This document shows, one piece after another, positions 1 through 19,641 of a stretch of 64,000 bases of DNA. A program made the position numbers and the translations under genes. How positions within the stretch are numbered: position 1 is the stretch's first letter; each line of letters opens with the position of its first letter. The stretch is from Phycisphaera sp. Lineage in GTDB: Bacteria > Planctomycetota > Phycisphaerae > Phycisphaerales > UBA1924. The notes under the pieces were generated by a model. It was not told where the DNA came from, did no database searches, and saw only the letters and a list, made by a program, of their open reading frames with translations. The stretch is from positions 930,001 through 994,000 of the forward strand of contig RHLH01000001.1 of assembly GCA_003712165.1 (NCBI GenBank). The letters are read 5' to 3'.

Positions 1-7782
<7,782 letters not shown>

Positions 7783-7851
7783 TCGGATTCCTCCGGGGTT
7801 CAGGTAGATCCAATCGTAGTAGTACTAGAGCGGCTTGTTCGCGGATGGACT

Positions 7852-9048
7852 TTGGGAGTTGCCCCTGGTCAGTGCAGAGCCACGCCTAATCAGTTGTTCG
7901 CCTCAGAGAACGCGGAGGAGGCATTCGGGGTCGTCATTGAGACCTCACAGACGGTGGTCCCGTACGCGAGAGATGAGATCGAGCCGTACCTCGCGGCCAC
8001 CGGTGTGACAGTCCAGTTCGTTTGGAACCTGGTGCCGTTCGCACCGGATGTCGTGGACATCGTCCACGAAGGCGTCGTGAAGGTGTACATCACCGACGAG
8101 GAAGTCGATGTTGTCAAGATCATCGTTGCCGAGGTGTTCCTCGCGGTAGATGTGATACCCGGGGCCGGGTCGGCCATTAGCGCGCTCGGCAAGACGGCTG
8201 TCCTAAGGATCATCAAACACACTCCCGGCTTGGATAAGGCGCTCAGGTCCGTCGTGGGCACCGGTATCGGATCGGCCAGAACATTCGTCAAAGCGGTGGC
8301 CGAGCGATTCCCGATGACTTCTTTTGAGCAAGAGGATCCAACACTTGCAGCGCTCTACCTCCAGCGAGTTATTACGGGGATTGCGAACGAGCACAGAATC
8401 ATAAGAAACGGACCGCTTATGGATACCGTTTCAGATAAGTTCAAGGGCGATATCCAGTAGTCATACCTCAGACTTACTGTTTCGACTACTACAAATGGAC
8501 AGCGGATCGTTGAAGGTACATTCTCAAAGAGTGCAGTTGAAGGTATCGCCGCATTCTCGAGAAACGCGCCCTTCTCGGCTATGCAGAAGATTCAGCAGCT
8601 CGCGAGACAGCTCAGACAAACTGCAGGCATGACCGCTCTTCGTGCGACCAAGGCGCTCGATGACATCATGGAATCGATCGGGAAGGGATTCGATCGCATC
8701 AACTCTGGCACGACGCCATCAGATTTACCGGATAGATTGGATATTTACGATTTCCGATTGTCAGATGCGATTGCAGCTGCTACGAGGCCGGGCCACACTA
8801 AATCGAGAGTATCCATCCGCAGGAAACGGATTTACCGCCTCAACAGATGGTCACCTAACACCCGAATGGGCAGCTCCTGGTAATTCCATGGACATGCAGC
8901 CTGGGAATACTTACATGTCAATACGTAATCCTGATGGGAGTCCAAAAGTAATATCTAATGGCAATGGAACTTTATCAAGATGTAGACTTGATTATATGTG
9001 AACTCGAGTGGCCAAACATTCGGCGTAAAATGGAAGCCAGCGCCTTAA
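7852..9048 (+). pseudogene. Decayed toxin-like protein (polymorphic-toxin C-terminus candidate)
   Basis: One coding-like stretch can be followed from about 7852, but it is broken three times: an in-frame TAG at 8458, a +1 shift near 8790, and a further shift near 8995. After the last one it ends at TAA 9046, two bases before the next ATG. Pieces include DVIPGAGSAISALGKTA, which resembles the pre-toxin linkers of Rhs/CDI-type polymorphic toxins, and a short C-terminal module (DGHLTPEWAAPGNSMDMQPG, later SSGQTFGVKWKPAP). The 5' end is missing: the frame runs into the antisense of the symporter gene. Base composition becomes AT-rich toward the 3' end. The toxin reading rests on architecture and on the abutting small gene, not on a recognised domain. 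Confidence 0.4.
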
Positions 9049-9049
9049 T

Positions 9050-9532
9050 ATGCAGACATTACTAAGTTCATATAACGGCGGATGGTATGTATGTACGGGG
9101 TACAACTCCGAGTTAGGCCACTTTGGACTTAGGACAGTAAGATCGGCTAGCTATTTGCCATCAGATTTTGTTCCTCTGTCATCAGATTCAATTATTGCGT
9201 ACGGAGCAGTTAGGGATGTCAACAATGTGTATGTGCATCCCAATCTAAGATATAACGGTATCGTTGTACATATGTATGGCATGCCCCCTGATTCACTCGG
9301 GGAATTACTAATTGTTCAAACGTCATCCTTGTATGATCGACCTGGTAACAATGAAATTCACAATCTACAGTCCGAGTATGGGGACATGAGTTATGAAGAA
9401 CTATTGATTGCTGACGGCTGGAGTTGTGTTGACAGGCAAGAGTATAGAAAAACAGCTCATGTTAGTGAACTTGAGTACGATACGATTCTCGGAATCGACT
9501 ACTTTGAGCAACTAAATAGCAATCATGACTAG
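9050..9532 (+). CDS. Hypothetical 160-aa protein, possible immunity protein
   Basis: I do not recognise the family. It is a 160-residue soluble, acidic protein without signal peptide or membrane segment, rich in Tyr, Ser and Asn. It starts two bases after the stop of the decayed toxin-like frame, which is the usual place for a polymorphic-toxin immunity gene. Codon use is strongly AT-rich compared with the neighbouring metal operon and sugar operon, pointing to recent acquisition. The reading frame is intact although the upstream gene is broken, as expected if a protective gene outlives its toxin. The immunity role is an inference from position only. Confidence 0.6.
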   Translation: MQTLLSSYNGGWYVCTGYNSELGHFGLRTVRSASYLPSDFVPLSSDSIIAYGAVRDVNNVYVHPNLRYNGIVVHMYGMPPDSLGELLIVQTSSLYDRPGNNEIHNLQSEYGDMSYEELLIADGWSCVDRQEYRKTAHVSELEYDTILGIDYFEQLNSNHD

Positions 9533-9569
9533 AGATGAATCGCGTTCGTAGCCACTAAGAAATATGTAA

Positions 9570-9734
9570 GTATCGCATGGTCATTATTGGTGGTTGTGGT
9601 ATGTGGACTGCATCTTCCGTGCCGACGCCCAGAGCGATGTAGCAACCATCCGAGATGGCCAACAGGTCAGCGTCGAAGGACGGGTCGATGGCAAACTGCT
9701 CGCTGTTCAACTGCGGGACTGCAAGCTGCGCTGA
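9570..9734 (+). pseudogene. Remnant of an OB-fold (tRNA_anti-like) protein
   Basis: An in-frame stretch with no plausible start reads VDCIFRADAQSDVATIRDG, then QQVSVEGRVDGKLLAVQL and RDCKLR before TGA at 9732. The order 'V-x-C-x-F, then G-Q-x-V-x-V-x-G-x-V, then L-x-x-C-x-L' matches the C-terminal half of small tRNA_anti-like OB-fold proteins. The frame opens just after the stop at 9567, so the N-terminal half is gone. GC content changes here from the AT-rich toxin segment to the GC-rich copper operon, so the remnant probably marks a recombination junction. Confidence 0.4.
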
Positions 9735-9758
9735 ATACAGGGTTTTGGCGTTGGAATG

Positions 9759-9783
9759 TGCTTGGGCGAGCGAAGCCCAAGCA
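9759..9783. other. Stem-loop, 9-bp perfect stem
   Basis: TGCTTGGGC (9759-9767) pairs perfectly with GCCCAAGCA (9775-9783) around a 7-nt loop. It lies between the OB-fold remnant and the copper-operon promoter. No T-run follows on either strand, so it is not a classic intrinsic terminator; it may be a regulatory or insulating hairpin. Confidence 0.4.
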
Positions 9784-9869
9784 CCGATGGGCCGAATCTG
9801 CTGTCAGGCCATCTGCAAGAAATGCCCATGGTGTCCGGGCAGGTCGAAATAGCTGGGGCGTTGCAGGAG

Positions 9870-9898
9870 TTGTTCCAACACGGCCTGTTCCGTACAAT
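9870..9898 (+). promoter_or_regulatory. Candidate sigma70-type promoter of the copper operon
   Basis: TTGTTC (9870-9875) and TACAAT (9893-9898) are separated by 17 bp. The ATG of the first gene begins at 9905, six bases after the -10 box, so the predicted transcript would start at or next to the start codon (leaderless). The spacer contains a GTTCC/TGTTCC direct repeat that could bind a regulator, but no metal regulator gene lies in the operon. Confidence 0.45.
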
Positions 9899-9904
9899 AT
9901 ACCT

Positions 9905-10312
9905 ATGACTCGCGTTCTGGCCATCCTGATCCTTGTTGCCACGGGCCTGCCCCGCCTCGGGGTCGGTCTGGCTGGTGGCCAAGACCATTGCGGCGAGTTT
10001 GCGTGTCATCAGCCCGTCGTTCAAGTCGACTGCTGCGGCAGCGAAATGGTCGAGGAAGCCTATTGCCCCATGAGCAATGGGTCGTGTGAATGCATCGCGG
10101 CCCCAGCTTCGGATCCGGAACCCAAGCCCGAAGCGCCGCTGCTGCGGTCCGACCGCGACACGATCACCGGCATGCCTAACGGCCCGCCGCAGGTCATGCC
10201 TGTTGCCGAACCGGATACGGCCACGCCGAAGGTTGCTTCTTTGGTGCTCGCACTCACAGCGGGCAAGTCCCACAACGAAATCCAGGCCCTCCTGGGTATC
10301 TGGCAAACGTAG
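9905..10312 (+). CDS. Small secreted Cys-rich protein, first gene of copper operon
   Basis: This 135-residue protein has an N-terminal signal segment (MTRVLAILILVATGLP) followed by a mature part with paired and spaced cysteines (DHCGEF, VDCCGSE, YCPMSNGSCEC). The second half is Pro/Asp-rich and low in structure. Cys spacing fits periplasmic binding of a soft metal. The frame can be read further upstream, but that part lacks protein-like composition, and the ATG at 9905 gives a proper signal peptide. It precedes a CusCBA-like efflux set by 95 bp, so a metal-sensing or buffering role is inferred. No named family recognised. Confidence 0.6.
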   Translation: MTRVLAILILVATGLPRLGVGLAGGQDHCGEFACHQPVVQVDCCGSEMVEEAYCPMSNGSCECIAAPASDPEPKPEAPLLRSDRDTITGMPNGPPQVMPVAEPDTATPKVASLVLALTAGKSHNEIQALLGIWQT

Positions 10313-10407
10313 AGCCCGAGTTCCACAAGGGTGGTGTGCGCTGAGCGCAATCGCCCGTGTCGCATGTACTCGGTCCTCACAAGCAGCCAGAACCCAGGAG
10401 CCATACT

Positions 10408-11850
10408 ATGGCCGTCCGTCTCGCCCTGTGCGTGGCGGGGATCACGCTGGTCGGCATCGTCGGCGGTTGTTCTTCGCCATTCGATGCCACCGGCGATCTA
10501 CCCCAGTCGTACGCACGCCCCGAGCCCAACAGCCCAGAACTGCGCCCGTACTCAGTTTTCCGACAAGACGCTCGGACTGCCGATTCGGCGCCGCGCACGC
10601 TGTCCTCAGATGCTGCGCCGGACGACTACATCCGGTACGCGTTGTATCACAGCCCGGAGGCCGAAGCTGCGTTCCAGCGGTGGCGGGCAGCTTCGGAGCG
10701 TCTGCCGCAGGTGTCCGCGCTCCCTGACCCAAGGCTCGCGTTCGGGTACTACATCGAAGAGGTGCAGACCCGTACCGGGCCGCAAGAGGCGCGCATCGGC
10801 GTCGAGCAGACCTTACCGTGGCTGGGCACGCTGCAAGACCGTGAAGATGCCGCAGCCAAGGCGGCCATGGCCGCGTGGCGCGAGTTCGAAGCGGTCCGGC
10901 TGACAGTCGCCGAGCGGGTGGTCACGACGCTCCATGATCTCGCGTATCTGGACAGCACGATCGCGATCACCCGCGAGAATCTGGAGCTGCTCCAGTCGTT
11001 CGAGGAAGTGCTGCGTGCTCGATACCGGGTCGGTTCAGGCTCGCACCCGGAGCTGGTTCGGGTCCAAGTTGAACTCGGGCAGGTCGAAGACCGAGTAACA
11101 CAGCTCGAAGCCATGCGGCTGCCGTATGTCGCGGAACTCAACGCCGCGCTCAACCGTCCGATGGACACCGATGTGCCGCGAGCCGTCCGTATCGAAGGGC
11201 GCGTCGCAAGCGTCGATGCGGCCCAGCTCTCGGAGATTGCCCGACGGCGGAACCCGGCCCTGCTTGCACTCGACGAAGAGATCGAACAGCAGCGATACCT
11301 GGGTGCCGCCGCGAGGAAGGACGGACTCCCCGATCTGACGGTCGGACTCGATTACGTCTTCACCGGCGATGCGGTCAATCCCACGACTCCCGGCAGCGGC
11401 GACGACCCGATTCTCTTGCGTTTCGGCATCAATGTTCCGCTCTGGCGAGAGAAGTACGACGCCGGCGTCCGAGAGGCGACAGCGCGTCGTCTTGCGGTTG
11501 CTCATGAACGCGCCGATCGGGCCAACCGGCTCGCCGCCGGGATCCAACGCGCATGGTTCGAGCATACGGATGCGAACCGGCGCGTTGGTCTGTACGAGAA
11601 CACGCTGATTCCCAAAGCAGAAGAATCCCTTCGCGCATCACTCGCTGGATTCCGGGCGGGTGACGCCAGCTTCCTCGATCTGCTGGACACGGAGCGCACA
11701 CTGCTGGAGTTTGCAGTCGCCGCCCAACGCGCTCGGGCCGACCGAGGCAAGGCGCTCGCACGACTCAAAACGCTTGTGGGAGAGCCGATCCCGACGAAGC
11801 CAACCGAGAACGTGACGACACCGTCCGACGACAATGAGGTAGAACAATGA
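10408..11850 (+). CDS. Outer-membrane efflux lipoprotein, CusC/TolC family
   Basis: This 480-residue protein has a lipoprotein signal (LVGIVGGCSS) and two outer-membrane-efflux repeats. Long helical stretches carry the family's internal duplication (LYHSPEAEAAFQRWRAASER..., later RRNPALLALDEEIEQQR). It forms the outer-membrane channel of a tripartite metal pump. The ATG at 10408 is chosen over an upstream ATG at 10357 because it has an AGGAG site 8 bp away and gives the lipobox. The stop overlaps the next start by 4 bp (ATGA), so it is translationally coupled to the adaptor. Confidence 0.9.
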   Translation: MAVRLALCVAGITLVGIVGGCSSPFDATGDLPQSYARPEPNSPELRPYSVFRQDARTADSAPRTLSSDAAPDDYIRYALYHSPEAEAAFQRWRAASERLPQVSALPDPRLAFGYYIEEVQTRTGPQEARIGVEQTLPWLGTLQDREDAAAKAAMAAWREFEAVRLTVAERVVTTLHDLAYLDSTIAITRENLELLQSFEEVLRARYRVGSGSHPELVRVQVELGQVEDRVTQLEAMRLPYVAELNAALNRPMDTDVPRAVRIEGRVASVDAAQLSEIARRRNPALLALDEEIEQQRYLGAAARKDGLPDLTVGLDYVFTGDAVNPTTPGSGDDPILLRFGINVPLWREKYDAGVREATARRLAVAHERADRANRLAAGIQRAWFEHTDANRRVGLYENTLIPKAEESLRASLAGFRAGDASFLDLLDTERTLLEFAVAAQRARADRGKALARLKTLVGEPIPTKPTENVTTPSDDNEVEQ

Positions 11851-13884
11851 ACCAAATAGCACAAAGAGCCCGTGGCGTGCTGGAATGGATGTGGAAGCAC
11901 ACGGCCGCAGGCGTGGCTGTCATCCTGATCATCGCGGCGTTGGTCATCGGGTACCGATTTGGCCGGCCAGCGCCGGAGCCGGAGCCAGAAGTCGCCGAGG
12001 TTGACTCCGAAGCCCCATCTGGTGAACCGCAGTTGTACACCTGTTCGATGCATCCATCGGTGCGTTTGCCGGACCCGAACGCCAAGTGCCCAATCTGTTT
12101 CATGGATCTCATCCCCGTTATTGACGACTCCGGTGAGGGTGGCGAGCTGCGGGTCACGATGAGTGAGGAGGCTGCTGCGCTGAGCAGAATTGAGACGACT
12201 CCCGTCGCCAGGTTTTTCCCTGTTGCCGAGACCCGCCTATACGGCAAGGTGACCTACGACGAGACATCAGTCGCGAGACTTACCGCGTACTTCCCGGGGC
12301 GCATCGAGCGGCTCTTCGTCAACTTCGTCGGCATTCCCGTTGCCAATGGCGATCACGTCGCCGAGGTCTACAGCCCGGATCTACTGGCCGCCTTCGAAGA
12401 GCTTCGCCAGGCGGTGAAGTCGAGCGGCGAGTCCGCGGGCATGAGCGACATCGTCAGGGACGCGACCCGCGACACGCTCGCGGCGGCCCGTGACAAGCTC
12501 CGGCTCTACGGGCTTACCCCAGAGCAGATTGAAGCCGTGGAAGACGGTGAGTTCGAATCTGATCGGCTGACCGTGTTCGCGCCCATCGGCGGCATCGTGA
12601 CGCACCTCGCCGTGCGTGAAGGCGACTATGTCGAAGAGGGCATGTCCATCGCGACGGTCGCGAACCTCTCGCGGCTCTGGCTCGATCTCGAAGCGTACGA
12701 ATCACAGTTGCCGCTTCTTCGGTGGGGTCAGCGTGTGTCGTTCACTGTTGAAGCTCACCCCGGGGAAGTGTTCGAGGGGCGGGTCTCGTTTATTGAGCCC
12801 ATAGTTGATGAGCAGACCCGAACGGCTGCGGTGCGTGTCGCGGTGGACAACTCGGCGGGACGACTCAAGCCGGGCATGTTCGCGTCTGCGGTTGTTCGGC
12901 CTCGTATGGCCGAGGGGAGGGCGGTTGTGAGCAACGAGCTCGCCGGACGCTGGGTCAGCCCGATGCATCCAACGATCGTAAAGGACGAGCCGGGCACGTG
13001 CGACATCTGTGGTATGGACCTCGTGTCCGCGGAATCGCTCGGCGTTGTGGGTGATCCGACCAATGTTCGCGAGCCACTGGTTATCCCGCGCTCGGCAGTG
13101 CTCTTTACCGGCACGCGATCGGTGGTCTACATCGAAACGCCTGACGTCGAGAAGCCGACATACGAGGGACGCGAGGTCATGCTCGGCCCGCGTGCCGGCG
13201 AGTTCTACCTCGTGCGTGAGGGCCTCCGCGAGGGTGAACGCGTCGTCGTCAACGGCGCGTTCCGCATCGACAGCGCCATGCAGATCGCCGCGAAGCCCAG
13301 CATGATGATGCCGGGAGGTGGTGGGAGCGGCGGCGGGGCGCACGCGGGTCATGGCTCGATGGCGAGCGGCATGCCTCAGGGATCGCAACGCGTCGAGGCG
13401 CCCGAGTCGTTCATCTTCGCATTGAAGCCGGTGTACACGTCGTACTTCGATGCGCAGGAAGCGCTCGCTGCTGATGACCTTGGCGGCTTTCTCCAAGCGA
13501 CCGGCGACCTTCGGACGGCGATCGGGTTCGTCGAGGAAGCCGGTCTTGTGGGCGAACCGCTCGCGACTTGGCGGCGTGCCTCCGCTCGCCTCCGCGTCGA
13601 GGGCGCGCTCACCGATATCGAGATCGCCCGTGTCCGGTTCGAGGACATGAGCGAAGCTGTGATCTCGCTTCAAGACCGCTTCGGGCATCGAGGCAGTGAG
13701 ACCTGGCACGCGGCTTTCTGCCCGATGGCATTCGACAACGCGGGTGCCGAGTGGCTTCAGCGCGATACGCAGATCAACAACCCGTACTTCGGCGACAGCA
13801 TGCTGCGGTGCGGAGAGATCCGAGGCGAGTTCCCCCCGTTGAGTACGGCCCGGCCGTCCAACCCAACGCACGAGGGGCACGACC

Positions 13885-13892
<8 letters not shown>
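11847..13892 (+). CDS. Periplasmic adaptor of heavy-metal RND pump (CusB-like) with two HMBD motifs
   Basis: This 681-residue membrane-fusion protein has an N-terminal membrane anchor (AAGVAVILIIAALVIGY). A heavy-metal-binding domain follows directly (YTCSMHPSVRLPDPNAKCPIC). Next come the barrel-sandwich and alpha-hairpin core and a second heavy-metal-binding motif inserted at about 370-395 (WVSPMHPTIVKDEPGTCDIC). A Gly/His/Met-rich linker (MMMPGGGGSGGGAHAGHGSM) leads to a C-terminal DUF3347-like helical region. CusB-type adaptors hand Cu(I)/Ag(I) to the inner-membrane pump; two metal motifs in one adaptor is more than the usual single one. It overlaps the next gene by 8 bp. Confidence 0.9.
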
Positions 13893-17727
<3,835 letters not shown>

Positions 17728-17729
17728 TC

Positions 17730-18680
17730 ATGCTGAAGTCGTTCATCGTACCCATGGCCGTCGCGTGCCTCTGCACAGTCAATCCGTTCGCTCACGCGCA
17801 GGCCGAGTCCAACGAGACGGAGCCAATCAACGTCATGTGCCCAATCGGTAAAGAGCCCGTCGTGCCGGGCGCCGGCACGGTCGAGTACAAGGGCAAGGCC
17901 ATCGGTTTGTGCTGCCCGGGCTGCGGCAAGCAGTTCCTCACCTGGGACGGAGCACGCAAGGACGAGTTCGTTGCGCTCGCCGTGGCGCACAATGAACCCG
18001 ATCATGACCGGCATGCAGGGGGCACAACTGACGCAGAGCCATGGACGGACTCGTTTTCGCTGGACACCTGCCCCGTCTCCGGTGGGAAACTGGGTTCCAT
18101 GGGTGATCCTGTCCTCAAAGTTTACGACGGGCGAGAGGTGCGCTTCTGCTGCGCTGGGTGCATCGGCAAGTTCGAGGCCGACCAGGAGGGTTACTGGAAG
18201 GCGATCGACAAGCAGATCGTCAAAGACCAGATCCGCTACTACCCGACCGAAACATGCATTGTGTCCGGCGAGCCGCTATTCGAGAACGGTGAGGACATCG
18301 CCGCCAACGTCGTGTACGGCAATCGACTTGTTCGTCTGTGTTGCAAGATGTGCGAACGCGAGTTCAAGGCCGACTCCAAGAAGTTCATCGACGAACTCGA
18401 TGAGGTGACCGCCGATGCGCAGCGGACGGAATACCCGTTGGCCACTTGTGTAGTGGCCGGAGGCGCCCTCGGTTCGATGGGCGAACCCACCGAGATGGTT
18501 GTGGCTGGGCGGCTCATGCGGTTCTGCTGCGCAGGGTGTGAGCCAAAGGTCAAGGCCGACCCGGTCAAGTACATCGCCGAGATTGACGAGGCGTGGCAGG
18601 TGCAGGGCAAGTTCATGCCAACCGAGCGCGAAGCCCATGAGGGCGGGCGCAGTCACGGCGATCATGACCACGGCGGCTAA
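17730..18680 (+). CDS. Secreted protein with four TRASH/YHS-like Cys repeats
   Basis: This 316-residue protein has a signal peptide (ending near HAQA) followed by four imperfect repeats, each with a single Cys, then a CCxxC pair about 22-30 residues later: CPIG...LCCPGC, CPVSGG...FCCAGC, CIVSGE...LCCKMC, CVVAGG...FCCAGC. The C-terminus is His-rich (HGDHDHGG). These are TRASH/YHS-type treble-clef-like metal sites, and four in tandem suggest a periplasmic copper sponge or chaperone. It starts 2 bp after the pump gene behind an AAGGAG site, so it belongs to the same transcript. Confidence 0.8.
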   Translation: MLKSFIVPMAVACLCTVNPFAHAQAESNETEPINVMCPIGKEPVVPGAGTVEYKGKAIGLCCPGCGKQFLTWDGARKDEFVALAVAHNEPDHDRHAGGTTDAEPWTDSFSLDTCPVSGGKLGSMGDPVLKVYDGREVRFCCAGCIGKFEADQEGYWKAIDKQIVKDQIRYYPTETCIVSGEPLFENGEDIAANVVYGNRLVRLCCKMCEREFKADSKKFIDELDEVTADAQRTEYPLATCVVAGGALGSMGEPTEMVVAGRLMRFCCAGCEPKVKADPVKYIAEIDEAWQVQGKFMPTEREAHEGGRSHGDHDHGG

Positions 18681-18706
18681 TCCGAGACCATCAAGAGGAC
18701 CGCACC

Positions 18707-19615
18707 ATGAACGCGCTTGTATCGACCATCCTCCGCTCAGGGGCCTTACTGACCTTCATAGTGTTTGTCATTACCAGCCACGCCGGTGCGCAGCCGTCCC
18801 CTCCGGACCAGCCCGGGGGGGACGGCGGCTCGGTCAACTCGATGTGTCCGGTGATGTCGGAGGAGCCCGTCGATCCTCGGTTCATGGTTCAATACGAAGG
18901 AAAGACGATCGGCCTGTGTTGTCGCAGGTGTCTCACTAAGTTCGAGGCCGATCCCGCGGCGTACACAGCGCACCTACCGGCTGTGTTCGCGTTGCTCGAG
19001 CAGACCGAGAAACTGGGTATCCAAACGGATCAAGCAAGCGGGGACCACGCGGATGACCACCATCCAGGTGATCACAGTGACGCCGAATCGATGGCTGCGA
19101 ACTCCGCAGAACACACGCGACCTCCGGAGGCCTCCTTCGATCAAATGGATCACGCACATACGCATGGCACTGGATCTCGGTCGAGTCTCGCTGCATGGAT
19201 CGGCAAGTTTCATCCAGCATCAACCCACCTTCCGATCGGGCTGCTCTTCGGCGCGGCAATTGCAGAGTTCTGCATGATCGTGACGCGCAACGCAAGGTTC
19301 AGGCATGCCGCAGGGTTTTGTCTGGTTGCCGCGTTCATCGGTGCGATCATTGCGGTTGTGCTTGGGTGGCTCAACGGTGGTTTCGTTCTCTGGGACGATC
19401 ATTGGGTGCAGGCTACTCACCGCTGGCTCGGAACCGGAACCGCCGCACTGTCTCTGGTCACGCTGGGTAGCTTTGTTCGCGCTGCTCACTCCGACGCCTC
19501 GCGGCGCGCAGTGATGAGGTATCGCCTCGCGCTGTGTGCCACAACTGTGGTGGTCGCGGGCGCTGGTTTCTTCGGCGGCGCGCTCGTCTACGGGATAGAT
19601 CACTACGCGCTGTAA
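18707..19615 (+). CDS. TRASH-like metal site fused to DUF2231-type membrane domain
   Basis: This 302-residue protein has a signal peptide and then one TRASH-like site (SMCPVMSEEPVDP ... GLCCRRCLTKFEAD). A His/Asp-rich linker (ADDHHPGDHSD) leads to a four-helix membrane domain of DUF2231 type beginning IGKFHPASTHLPIGLLFG and ending at YGIDHYAL. The N-terminal part is homologous to the repeats of the preceding gene. It probably holds copper at the outer face of the membrane beside the pump. It lies 26 bp after its neighbour and 26 bp before copA. Confidence 0.78.
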   Translation: MNALVSTILRSGALLTFIVFVITSHAGAQPSPPDQPGGDGGSVNSMCPVMSEEPVDPRFMVQYEGKTIGLCCRRCLTKFEADPAAYTAHLPAVFALLEQTEKLGIQTDQASGDHADDHHPGDHSDAESMAANSAEHTRPPEASFDQMDHAHTHGTGSRSSLAAWIGKFHPASTHLPIGLLFGAAIAEFCMIVTRNARFRHAAGFCLVAAFIGAIIAVVLGWLNGGFVLWDDHWVQATHRWLGTGTAALSLVTLGSFVRAAHSDASRRAVMRYRLALCATTVVVAGAGFFGGALVYGIDHYAL

Positions 19616-19641
19616 GAGACTGAACACGAGATAAACACACG

